A stretch of DNA of 12,059 nucleotides from JALSRY01 sp964428275 (lineage in GTDB: Bacteria > Planctomycetota > Phycisphaerae > UBA1845 > Fen-1342), in contig CAYRXN010000232.1 of the NCBI GenBank assembly GCA_964428275.1, positions 1 to 12,059 on the forward strand, read 5' to 3'. Positions 1-7,038 of the stretch are shown one piece after another. The position numbers and the translations under genes were made by a program. The notes beneath the pieces were generated by a model. The model worked only from the letters and a program-made list of their open reading frames with translations, ran no database searches and was not told the DNA's origin. The stretch's first letter is position 1, and each line of letters starts with the position of its first letter.

Positions 1-1
1 G

Positions 2-244
2 CTGCGTCTGGCCGCCAGGATCAACCGTATTGCCCGGCGACATACTCCGGACGATAGGGACTTCGATTTCCTGGTGGCCGCTGGCTGCGCAGTGTTGCTC
101 GAACACCAGCCGCCGGCGCGCGTCGCCCGGCGGGCGAAGCGCCGGCTCGACGCGCTGATCGAACGCCACGCGGACGATCAGGCGTTTGCGACGCTGCGTG
201 ACCATGTGCGGGCGCTGCTGCGAAAAGGGGACGCGTCGGCGTAG
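2..244 (+). CDS. C-terminal fragment of an unrecognised protein (5' end outside window)
   Basis: Reading from base 2 the frame is open for 80 codons to a TAG at 242-244. The peptide starts LRLAARINRIARRHTP and ends LLRKGDASA. It is rich in Arg, Ala and Leu and looks mainly helical; no signal peptide, membrane segment or catalytic motif is visible. Third codon positions are mostly G or C, as in the other genes here, which supports real coding. I do not recognise the family. It runs towards the kinase gene, so the two are convergent. Before the sigma-kinase operon was placed here this gene may have been the convergent neighbour of folD (inference from the folD remnant at 367-461). Without the upstream part no function can be given. 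Confidence 0.55.
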   Translation: MRLAARINRIARRHTPDDRDFDFLVAAGCAVLLEHQPPARVARRAKRRLDALIERHADDQAFATLRDHVRALLRKGDASA

Positions 245-527
245 CCCCCGGGCGGGGCCGGACGGGAGTGCCGTTGCGCCGAACTCCGCGCGTGCCGTCC
301 CCGCCCGTGAACCGACCCCGTTGAGCGCTACGGCGGCCCGGATCGCCGCCGGCTCCCCCGGGGTTGGGCGCCCCGCCGGCCGGCGGTTCTGTTGTTTGCC
401 CGCCGCCTCGCCGACGTTTCGCAGCAGCACGGCAACGATGACCGGGCCGACGCGGCCGGGATCACCTCGGGCGGGATTCGCGGGTCAGGTGGGGACACTC
501 GGCCAGGTTGGCGTCCGCGCCCGCGGG
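245..527. other. Intergenic region between convergent genes
   Basis: This 283-bp gap lies between the stop of the left-hand fragment gene and the stop of the kinase gene (TAA on the minus strand, 528-530). It holds the folD 3'-end remnant described separately (367-461) and a 14-bp GC palindrome at 373-386. The remaining bases are GC-rich and I see no gene, RNA or convincing intrinsic terminator: no hairpin is followed by a T-run on either strand. Confidence 0.6.
367..461 (-). pseudogene. Decayed duplicate of the folD 3' end (left direct repeat)
   Basis: On the minus strand this stretch encodes PGRVGPVIVAVLLRN followed by VGEAAGKQQNRRP, matching the last 28 residues of the FolD in this window (PGGVGPVTVAVLLRN, then VVEAAGKQLNRRP) at 24 of 28 positions. 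At DNA level 378-461 matches 5823-5906 with 5 mismatches in 84 bases. Homology continues past the gene end: the 19 bases at 367-385 are identical to 5790-5808. Relative to the intact copy, 22 bp containing the folD stop codon are missing, apparently by recombination between two GGCCGGCG octamers (5801-5808 and 5823-5830). Four of the five mismatches change an amino acid, as expected of a non-coding relic. It has the same orientation as folD, so it is a direct repeat, and homology stops sharply at 461. A displaced gene end left by insertion of the intervening DNA is the simplest reading. Confidence 0.85.
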
Positions 528-3500
528 TTATCGGCTCGCGGCTGGACAATGGGCGGGTCGGGTGGCAGGTCGATCGGTATCGGCACGTGCGTCGACTTGC
601 GCGCTCACCGTCCGCTGCGCCAGTCTCAGCAGCTTGTGGAAATTGCCGTAGCAAAAACCGCATTTGTCGCGAGCCAGCCCCTCGGCTCTTTCGAGGTGCA
701 ACCGAGCCGCTGCTCGATTCCCCAGCGCGTGGTGGAGCAGGGCCGCCACGGCGTGCGCGGACGGGTAGCAGTTCATGTAGCGATCCGGCTCCGGCCCGTC
801 GATGCGCAGCAGTTCCAGGCCTTTGCGGAACCACTCATCAGCCTTGGTCTGGTCTGCTTCCGCGCGTCCCAGGTGATAGTAGGTGGCTGCCAGCAGGGGC
901 CAGCCCTGGCGGTGCTCCGGCGCGCGGCGGTGGGCGGCCTCGAGCCACTCGAGGCGCTGCAGGCGCTCTTCGCGGGGCATGTTGGGATCAGCGGTGCCGG
1001 TCATCCCGGCCAGCCAGTACCAGTTGACATCACACTCCAGTTCGGAGAAGTGCTCCAGCGCGAAGTCGCGCAGGTCGTCGGGCAACTGGACCTCCCCGTG
1101 CTCGAGCCGGGCGCGGACTTCTTCCGGGCCGCCGGTCGCTTCGCGCAGCAGTTGCCAGACCATCTCCTGGGCCCGCCGGGCCCGCGAGCGCAGCCGCGCC
1201 AGACGAGCGCGTTCCTGCCGGCCGAGGGTTTCCCACAGGAAGACCACGTTCTCGGCTCCGCATACACCGGCCGAAGCGGATGCCAGCCGGCGGCCCCGGC
1301 TGTCGAAAGCCAGGTGGTTGATTGATGATACGGGACCGCGCAGGCTGGCCAGTTCGACACGCTCGACATAGTCCCAGATGCGGATCGAACCGCTGCGCTC
1401 GCCAAGCAACAGCCGGTGAGACGCCGGGTCGGGATGGAACGTCAGGCCACAGGCAAACTTCTCGACCATCGCCAGGCGCTGCGGCTTCCCCAGGCGCGGC
1501 CGGCCGTGGTCCCATGAAACGGCATACGTCCACAGCCCTCCGTTGCGGTAGAGCACAGCCAGCACATCACGCCGAGGACTGACGGCCACGCTCTGACTGG
1601 GCAGCGCCTCGCCCGGATGGCCTGTCAACGGAATGGCCCGGGCAGTGTCCACCTCCCATACGCACGCGCTCGGGACGGAACTTGCCGGTATCGAGTCGCG
1701 GTACTCCCGGGGCATCAGGCCGCTGACAAGCCAGTTGCCGGCGGAATCCAACCACGCGAGGTTCCAGACCGCTGCGTCGCGACTGGATTCGAGCACGGCC
1801 ACCTTGTGGATACCCGCGGGATCCGGCAGCGAAGATATGTCCCAGACGTGAATGCGCCCCCGCGCATCGCCTGCCGCGAGCCGCCGTCCGTTGGCGGAAA
1901 CCGCCAGTCCGTAGAACATCGGACAGTCATCCCACGGAGGAGAGTAGTCCCAGGTTCTGTGCAGATCCGGCAGCTCGTCGATGTGCCAGATCTCGACCGC
2001 TCCCGTATCGGCGCACATGCCCATCCTCCAGTACCCCGTTGTGGTAGCCGCCCAATTGTGCTTCCCGTGCCGCCAGGCCACCACACCGTTGGAACAGTTG
2101 GCGGGCAGGTACTTCCGCGCCACCGGCAAAGTGGTGTCGGGATCCCAGATCATCAACGCGCCGTCGCCACCAACCGACAGCACATGACGGTCGTCCGGCG
2201 AGAACGCTACGCTCACGACGCTGGAGAAATGCTCACGGAAGTCCGGTATGTCGGGAACCCAGGGATACCAGAAACGGGCGGTGCCATCCTCGCTGACCGA
2301 CACAATGCGCCCGTCCGGCAACGAGTCCACCTGGGCAATGCGGCCAGAGTGGCCACGGAGGGTGTTGACCAGACGGCGCGAAGGGCGGCGTGCGAACTGC
2401 CGTTGGCCGGTGTCCCCCACGAACGTATCCTCACGCACGTTCCACACGCGGACGGTGCGATCGGCTCCCGCCGAGTAGAGCCACTGGCCGGTGGAATCGA
2501 AGACCACGGAGTGAACCGGTCCCTTGTGACCGGCCAGGCGGCCGATCGGTTCCGGTCGCGCCCCGGCACGCAGTTCTTCCAGCGGCGGGATCTGCCAGAT
2601 CCAGATCGTGGCATCGACTGAACTGGTGGCCAGCCTCCGGCCGTCGGGACTGAAGTCGCCCGAGAGAATGTGATCGGGCTGCCCGAGCAGCACGCACAGC
2701 TCGTAAGGTTGTCCGACGCCGGAGGTTGCTGCACCAGGCGCAGCCGGTTGGGCGGCGGCATCGGCCAAGGCCCGTTCGACGTCCCAGATGCGTGTAGTGT
2801 GATCTTCGCCGCCCGACGCCAGCAACGTGCCGGCCGGGTTGAACTCCATCCAGTTGATACCCCTCCCGTGAGCCCCGAGGTACATGATCGGGCGGGCGCG
2901 GTCGGCCGTGGGCGGCACACGGCTGGCCGCTGGCGGTAACGGATCGGGCAGGCGGCAGAGCGACAGTCCAAGCGATTCATTTCCGATCGCGAATACCGGT
3001 TCGCACGGGTGCGCAGCCACGCGAAGCGCGTAACCATCCACGGGACCAATGAACTGGTGTACGCGCCGCACGAAGGGCCACTTGGTCAGTTCCCTGCAAA
3101 CTGCCAGCAGTTGGGGGCGGTCGCCGACGTATTCCCAGACATCCAGGTACGAACCGACTTCCGCATGAGCCGCCCCCGGGCCCGCGGGCGCGGCTTGCTT
3201 CATGTTGGAGATGAGGAAGCGTCCGTCTGGGCTGAAAGCAGCGTTCCGAAACTGCGTCTCCCCTCCCGCAGAACCGCCGACCGACCAATGCGGAGATGCC
3301 TTGTCCACGGACGGACACTCGGCATCGCCAGCCGGTATCCCCAGGAAGCAAACGGTGCCTTGCGCTTCCGTGAGCAAGAGATGCCCACCGGCAGTATCGA
3401 CGTTGAGGCGGCGGAGCGGCATCCCCACCCGCAACACGCCCATGCTCTGGCTCACGCGGCCGCGCAGGTGGTACCACTCCCAGCCGCGCAACTCGGCCGG

Positions 3501-4886
3501 GATGCTGTTCGGATCGTCCAGTACGCGGATGGCCTGCATGGGATCGAAACCCGCCAGAGCGGCTTCAGCGGCGGCGATCCGTGCGTTGTATTCGCGGAAC
3601 ACGGCTTTGCGGCGTTCCTGTTCCGCCGTCGTCCGCGCGTTTTCGGCGACGACGCGGGCCTGCTCGGTTCGATAGGCAAATCTTGATACTGCCGCCAGGG
3701 CAACCAGCAGAATCACCAGTGCGGCCGCGGCGGCGGCGCTCGCCCCCTTGTGTCGCCTGACGTAACGGCTGGCCAGGTAGAACGTGCTGGGCGGGCGGGC
3801 GCTGATCGGCTCGCTGTGAAGAAACCGCCGGATATCGTCCGCCAGCGCCTCGGCAGACTGGTATCGCCGAGTGGGGTCTTTCTCCAGCGCTTTGTGAACG
3901 ATGGTCTCGATATCTCCGGAAAGTCGCGGCACGACCTCCGAAAGCCGGCGCGGCGCTTGTTCGCAGATGGTGTGGGTGATGGCGCCCAGTGTGCTGCTGC
4001 CGGTTTCGTAGGGCAACGCGCCGGAGAGAACTTCGTAGAGAACGACGCCGAGCGCGTACACGTCGCTGCGTGTGTCGATCGCATCGGGGTGGCCGGCACA
4101 TTGCTCGGGGCTCATGTATTGGAGCGTGCCCACGATTTCGCCGACTTGAGTCTGTTGCGTAGTCCGGGCGACGTCGGAATCGGTCACGCGAGCCACGCCG
4201 AAGTCGATCACCTTGGGTTGTCCGTCGTTCCCCACGAGGATGTTCGCCGGCTTCAAGTCGCGATGGATGATTCCTTTCTGGTGGCCGTGGTGCACCGCAT
4301 CGCACACGTCGGCGAACAACTCGAGTCGCCGGTGCAAAGACAGACACTGATCCCGAGAATACTGCGTGATCGAACGGGCGTCTGGAACGTACTCCATCGC
4401 GAAGTACGGCACGCGCACTCCGGCGACGATCTCGGTCCCGGCATCGTAGACGTGGGCCACCGCCGGATGGCGCATGCGGGCCAGGATTTCGGCCTCGGAG
4501 TGGAAGCGGGCGAGCACGCGCCGGGAGAAACGATGCCGCCAGAGCACTTTCAAGGCAACCGTTCGGCGCGGGGGGTCCTGGCGGGCCTCGTACACTGCGC
4601 CCATCCCCCCCCGCCCGATGAGCCGGACGATCTCGAACCGCCCCACCCGCGTCCCGATCAGCGGATCGTCACTGCCCTCTCCGGCTGCCCCCGGCCATCG
4701 TGCCGGGGGTTCCAGAAAGCGGTCATCCATGCGCTCGCACTGTGCGAGCAACGACTCCACCTCTGCTTTGAGCTCGGCATCATCGCCGCATTGCTGTTCG
4801 AGAAACGAGGCGCGCAGTGATGGAGCGAGCTGGTGAGCCTGCTCGAACAGCGCTTCGATCCGGTGCCAGCGCTCCGATAGGGTCAT
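528..4886 (-). CDS. Membrane Ser/Thr protein kinase with WD40 propeller and TPR-like tail
   Basis: A 1452-residue protein kinase. An N-terminal helical segment (1-75) of the kind seen in sigma-linked kinases precedes a Hanks-type kinase domain at about 83-356: Gly-loop GRGGMGAVY (91-99), ATP-binding Lys113, helix-C Glu131 or Glu133, catalytic HRD 208-210 with Lys212 and Asn215, DFG 228-230 and SPE 259-261. All catalytic residues are present, so it should be active. Thr242, 243, 246 and 254 are candidate activation-loop sites. One membrane helix (about 384-400) puts the kinase in the cytoplasm and the rest probably outside. A charged helix (404-445) and an ELRGWEW motif (465-471) lead into about 12 WD40-like blades (482-1222; e.g. 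GHKGPVHSVVF at 786-796 and the blade end TVRVWN at 811-816). A TPR-like helical tail follows (about 1230-1425), with a CxxC at Cys1409/Cys1412. The ATG is 12 bp after the sigma gene stop, so the two are probably cotranscribed and translationally coupled. Known for related pairs: the kinase controls the neighbouring sigma factor. The signal it senses is unknown. Confidence 0.93.
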   Translation of the reverse strand: MTLSERWHRIEALFEQAHQLAPSLRASFLEQQCGDDAELKAEVESLLAQCERMDDRFLEPPARWPGAAGEGSDDPLIGTRVGRFEIVRLIGRGGMGAVYEARQDPPRRTVALKVLWRHRFSRRVLARFHSEAEILARMRHPAVAHVYDAGTEIVAGVRVPYFAMEYVPDARSITQYSRDQCLSLHRRLELFADVCDAVHHGHQKGIIHRDLKPANILVGNDGQPKVIDFGVARVTDSDVARTTQQTQVGEIVGTLQYMSPEQCAGHPDAIDTRSDVYALGVVLYEVLSGALPYETGSSTLGAITHTICEQAPRRLSEVVPRLSGDIETIVHKALEKDPTRRYQSAEALADDIRRFLHSEPISARPPSTFYLASRYVRRHKGASAAAAAALVILLVALAAVSRFAYRTEQARVVAENARTTAEQERRKAVFREYNARIAAAEAALAGFDPMQAIRVLDDPNSIPAELRGWEWYHLRGRVSQSMGVLRVGMPLRRLNVDTAGGHLLLTEAQGTVCFLGIPAGDAECPSVDKASPHWSVGGSAGGETQFRNAAFSPDGRFLISNMKQAAPAGPGAAHAEVGSYLDVWEYVGDRPQLLAVCRELTKWPFVRRVHQFIGPVDGYALRVAAHPCEPVFAIGNESLGLSLCRLPDPLPPAASRVPPTADRARPIMYLGAHGRGINWMEFNPAGTLLASGGEDHTTRIWDVERALADAAAQPAAPGAATSGVGQPYELCVLLGQPDHILSGDFSPDGRRLATSSVDATIWIWQIPPLEELRAGARPEPIGRLAGHKGPVHSVVFDSTGQWLYSAGADRTVRVWNVREDTFVGDTGQRQFARRPSRRLVNTLRGHSGRIAQVDSLPDGRIVSVSEDGTARFWYPWVPDIPDFREHFSSVVSVAFSPDDRHVLSVGGDGALMIWDPDTTLPVARKYLPANCSNGVVAWRHGKHNWAATTTGYWRMGMCADTGAVEIWHIDELPDLHRTWDYSPPWDDCPMFYGLAVSANGRRLAAGDARGRIHVWDISSLPDPAGIHKVAVLESSRDAAVWNLAWLDSAGNWLVSGLMPREYRDSIPASSVPSACVWEVDTARAIPLTGHPGEALPSQSVAVSPRRDVLAVLYRNGGLWTYAVSWDHGRPRLGKPQRLAMVEKFACGLTFHPDPASHRLLLGERSGSIRIWDYVERVELASLRGPVSSINHLAFDSRGRRLASASAGVCGAENVVFLWETLGRQERARLARLRSRARRAQEMVWQLLREATGGPEEVRARLEHGEVQLPDDLRDFALEHFSELECDVNWYWLAGMTGTADPNMPREERLQRLEWLEAAHRRAPEHRQGWPLLAATYYHLGRAEADQTKADEWFRKGLELLRIDGPEPDRYMNCYPSAHAVAALLHHALGNRAAARLHLERAEGLARDKCGFCYGNFHKLLRLAQRTVSAQVDARADTDRPATRPAHCPAASR

Positions 4887-4898
4887 TCCGGCCGCGTC

Positions 4899-5486
4899 TT
4901 ACGCAAAGCGACTGTCCCCCGTACTCAGCTCACGATGCAACCAGGCACGCGCAAACCTCCACTGCGAATTCACCTTGCGCGGCGAGCGCCCCAGCACTTC
5001 CGCCGTTTCCACGATCGTGAGCCCGGCGAAGTAGCGCAGCATGACAATCTCGGCCTTCTCGGCGTCGATCTGCTCCAGCCGATCGAGGGCCTCATCGAGC
5101 GCAAGCAACTCGGACGCATCGAGGCCGTCCACGACGATCTGGCCGACATCCAGATCGACGGGACGCCGGCCGCCGCCGCGTTTCTCGGCACGACGCCGCC
5201 GAGCCTGGTCGATGCGAATGCAACGCATGGCCCGAGCCGCCGCCGCAAAGAAGTGCCGGCGGTTGCTCCAGCCCTGATCATTGTCTCCGACCAGCCGCAG
5301 ATAGGCTTCGTTCACCAGGGCGGTTGTCTGAAGCGTGCATTCGGCCCGCTCGCCGACGAGCTGCCGGCGCGCGATGGCGTGCAACTCATCGTAGACCACG
5401 CTCCACAACCGCTCGCGTGCTGCCTCGTCACCACGACTCGCCGCGTCCAGGATGGCCGTAATCGGTTTCGAAGCATGCTCTTGCAC
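4899..5486 (-). CDS. ECF-like RNA polymerase sigma factor (Sig-70_X6 / TIGR02999 type)
   Basis: A sigma factor that would redirect RNA polymerase to a specific promoter set. The 195-residue product has the family pattern: ITAILDAASRGDEAA near the N terminus, YDELHAIARRQL and TLQTTALVNEAYLRL in region 2, RRHFFAAAARAMRCIRIDQARRR across regions 2.3-2.4, then LLALDEALDRLEQID and a region 4 helix-turn-helix (LTIVETAEVLGRSPRKV, about 156-172) ending WLHREL. I chose the GTG at 5484-5486 because a GGAGG lies 12 nt upstream (5499-5503, minus strand) and the resulting length fits the family (about 185-195 residues). The frame stays open upstream to a GTG at 5613-5615, but those extra 43 residues are Arg/Gly/Pro-rich and unlike the family. 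No anti-sigma gene is adjacent. The kinase gene follows 12 bp downstream, so regulation by phosphorylation is the likely mode (inference from known STPK-linked ECF groups). Confidence 0.92.
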   Translation of the reverse strand: MQEHASKPITAILDAASRGDEAARERLWSVVYDELHAIARRQLVGERAECTLQTTALVNEAYLRLVGDNDQGWSNRRHFFAAAARAMRCIRIDQARRRRAEKRGGGRRPVDLDVGQIVVDGLDASELLALDEALDRLEQIDAEKAEIVMLRYFAGLTIVETAEVLGRSPRKVNSQWRFARAWLHRELSTGDSRFA

Positions 5487-5818
5487 GACTGCTTTCGTCC
5501 TCCCGAAGAAACATTCGCGAGCCAGGAATCTGTTTCCCGAAAGCAACCCACCCGCCGGACGGCACGAACGCCGCGCCAACGCGCGGGGTCGATTCGCTGT
5601 CCTCCCCCCGGGCACAAGTCACACATGCGCTTCTATTATGCACAATGGGTTCAGCTGTTACAACTTGAACGGTAGGATGCCACACGTCCGGGGCGTCAGC
5701 TGCGTGTGTGGAATCGCCTGTGGGAACCGGCCGCCCGGCGCCTTCGTTCGTGACGGACCGTGTGCCCGCCAACTGCGGGAGCCAGAGATGGCGCCCCGCC
5801 GGCCGGCGTTCCCTGCCG
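5487..5818. other. Intergenic region upstream of sigma factor and downstream of folD
   Basis: This 332-bp stretch holds the ribosome site of the sigma gene (5499-5503), its putative promoter (5635-5663), a small hairpin just past the folD 3' end (stem CCCGC/GCGGG, 5765-5779) and the outer part of the right folD direct repeat (5790-5818). The hairpin has no T-run, so it is at best a weak terminator for folD. I see no further gene. Confidence 0.5.
5635..5663 (-). promoter_or_regulatory. Putative sigma70-type promoter of the sigma-kinase operon
   Basis: On the minus strand there is a -35 TTGTAA (5658-5663, 4 of 6 consensus bases), a 17-nt spacer and a -10 CATAAT (5635-5640, 5 of 6). Transcription would start near 5628, giving a leader of about 140 nt before the GTG start. 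This AT-rich spot stands out in very GC-rich surroundings. It resembles a housekeeping promoter, so basal expression need not depend on the encoded sigma factor. Confidence 0.5.
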
Positions 5819-5906
5819 TTACGGCCGGCGGTTCAGTTGTTTGCCCGCCGCCTCGACGACGTTTCGCAGCAGCACGGCGACGGTGACCGGGCCGACGCCG
5901 CCGGGA
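5790..5906 (-). repeat. Right direct repeat: intact folD 3' end
   Basis: This is the intact partner of the remnant at 367-461. It covers the last 29 codons of folD, its TAA stop (5819-5821) and 29 bp of downstream sequence. The 84 bases at 5823-5906 match 378-461 at 79 positions, and 5790-5808 match 367-385 exactly; 5809-5830 have no counterpart in the left copy. The two copies are in the same orientation and about 5.4 kb apart, enclosing only the sigma-kinase operon and its flanks. Confidence 0.88.
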
Positions 5907-6703
5907 ACGGGCGTGATCGCCGATGCGATTTCGGCGACTTCGTCGAACTTCACATCCCCCACCGTCCTGCGAACGGTCGTTCCGTCCGGGCCGGGAACGC
6001 TGATCGAGTTGATCCCCACGTCGACGACGACCGCTCCCGGCTTGACGTACGCGGCGCCGATCAGGTGCGGTTGCCCCACGGCGACCACGAGGATATCCGC
6101 CCGCCGGGTGTGGGCCTTCAGGTCGCGTGTGGCGATGTGGCAGGCCGTGACGGTCGCCATCTGCGTCGTAAGGAACATCGAGATCGGCCGGCCGACGATC
6201 CGGCTCTGGCCGACGACGACCGCCTCCGCCCCGCGCACCTCGACGCCGCTTCGCCGGATCATCTCCACGACGGCCAGCGCCGTGCACGGCGCGAGGATCG
6301 GCGCGTCGTAGAACAGCCAGCCGATGTTCGCCGGGCTGACCCCCTCCACGTCCTTGTAGGGATCGATGCGGAACTGGGCCGCGGCCGGGTCGAGTTGCGC
6401 TGGCAACGGCATCTGGAGCACGATCCCGGTTACCGCCGGGTCGGCGTTGAGCCGGTCGATTTCCGCCAGGAGCCGCGTTTGGGTGGTCGTTTCGGGCAAC
6501 TCGACCAGCTCGTGCTGGACGCCCGCCTGCAAACAGCGTCGGCGTTGCGAATCGGCGTAGAGCCGCGCCGCCGGGTCCTGTCCTACCAGAATCGCGTGCA
6601 GGCGGATCGGCCCGTGACGCACCGTGTGCGCCGCGATCCGGTCGCTCACCTCGTTGCGGATTTCGCCGGCGATCTGCCGGCCATCGAGTATCTTCGCCGC
6701 CAT
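5819..6703 (-). CDS. folD: FolD: methylene-THF dehydrogenase / methenyl-THF cyclohydrolase
   Basis: Cytoplasmic enzyme that oxidises 5,10-methylene-THF to methenyl-THF with NADP and normally hydrolyses this to 10-formyl-THF for purine and formyl-Met synthesis. The 294-residue product aligns along its length with E. coli FolD: MAAKILDGRQIA at the start, PETTTQ, GIVLQMPLPAQ (Gln97), KDVEG (Asp118), PCT (139-141), the nucleotide-binding loop GQSRIVGRP (165-173), VVDVGIN and PVPGGVGPVTVAVLL near the end. The ATG at 6701-6703 is chosen because it gives the standard MAAKI start and has GAGG 7-8 nt upstream; the frame extends to 6802 with non-conserved residues. One oddity: in the active-site motif Y-x-x-x-K, Tyr49 is present but the lysine (E. 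coli Lys54, human Lys56) is Gln53 (CAA, 6545-6547). Dehydrogenase activity may persist while cyclohydrolase is doubtful. The gene is divergent from gspE, and its 3' end is duplicated at 367-461. Confidence 0.95.
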   Translation of the reverse strand: MAAKILDGRQIAGEIRNEVSDRIAAHTVRHGPIRLHAILVGQDPAARLYADSQRRRCLQAGVQHELVELPETTTQTRLLAEIDRLNADPAVTGIVLQMPLPAQLDPAAAQFRIDPYKDVEGVSPANIGWLFYDAPILAPCTALAVVEMIRRSGVEVRGAEAVVVGQSRIVGRPISMFLTTQMATVTACHIATRDLKAHTRRADILVVAVGQPHLIGAAYVKPGAVVVDVGINSISVPGPDGTTVRRTVGDVKFDEVAEIASAITPVPGGVGPVTVAVLLRNVVEAAGKQLNRRP

Positions 6704-6730
6704 CCCGCGCCCTCGCAGCCGTGACAACGG

Positions 6731-6759
6731 ATGATCGTCGCGGACCGGCCACGTTTCAA
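6731..6759 (-). promoter_or_regulatory. Candidate folD promoter
   Basis: On the minus strand, TTGAAA (6754-6759, 5 of 6 bases of the -35 consensus) is followed after 17 nt by GATCAT (6731-6736, 4 of 6 of the -10). Start of transcription would be near 6724, about 20 nt upstream of the FolD ATG, which leaves room for its GAGG ribosome site. The -10 is weak, so this is tentative. Confidence 0.35.
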
Positions 6760-6981
6760 GCACACGCGCCGCGGCATGACTTTCCGCGACGAGCGTCTCC
6801 AAGGCCGGTCGTTTCGCTTTGTCGGCGGAGCGCGTCCCACGCAGCGGACGGAACTGGCGGCCCGCCCCAGCCGGACGCCACGAAGAGGTGGTTCACGCGC
6901 GCCGGGTGACCGCCTCCTCCCGGGGGCGCAGGCGTGTGGGTGCGGCCGCCCGCCTGTGGCGCGCATTCGCCGCGCCGGCGT

Positions 6982-7009
6982 TTGTCCCGCGCTGCAACCG
7001 CCGTATAAT
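6982..7009 (+). promoter_or_regulatory. Putative sigma70-type promoter of the gspE cluster
   Basis: A perfect -10 TATAAT lies at 7004-7009, preceded after 16 nt by TTGTCC (6982-6987, 4 of 6 bases of the -35 consensus). Transcription would begin near 7016, leaving a short leader of about 23 nt that contains the GGAAGGAG ribosome site (7023-7030). The perfect hexamer in such GC-rich DNA is unlikely to be chance. It would drive gspE and perhaps the genes behind it. Confidence 0.6.
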
Positions 7010-7038
7010 GGGCCGGCTGTTTGGAAGGAGTGCCGCGG

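Larger units (their letters stand above)
6704..7038. other. Divergent folD-gspE intergenic region
   Basis: These 335 bp separate the divergent starts of folD and gspE. They hold a candidate minus-strand promoter close to folD and a stronger plus-strand promoter close to gspE, both listed separately. The middle (about 6790-6970) is GC-rich. I see no gene, riboswitch or operator-like inverted repeat there that I can support. Confidence 0.5.

Noticed and set aside
245..527. Intrinsic terminator between the convergent genes
   Set aside because: There are GC palindromes (e.g. 373-386) but no T-run follows on either strand.
186..1325. Long open + strand frame opposite the kinase gene's 3' part
   Set aside because: It lies antisense to well-supported WD40 and TPR-like sequence, has no recognisable domain and is Arg/Gly/Pro-rich, as expected of the complement of GC-rich coding DNA.
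3750..4820. 356-codon + strand frame opposite the kinase domain
   Set aside because: The opposite strand encodes all the canonical kinase motifs; this frame shows no family features.
5487..5615. N-terminal extension of the sigma factor to the GTG at 5613-5615
   Set aside because: The extra residues are unlike the family, no ribosome site precedes that GTG, and it would lie only about 13 nt from the predicted transcript start.
5658..6752. 364-codon minus-strand frame overlapping folD
   Set aside because: Same strand but different frame from folD; Arg/Gly/Pro-rich with no domain, whereas the folD frame aligns along its full length with known FolD.
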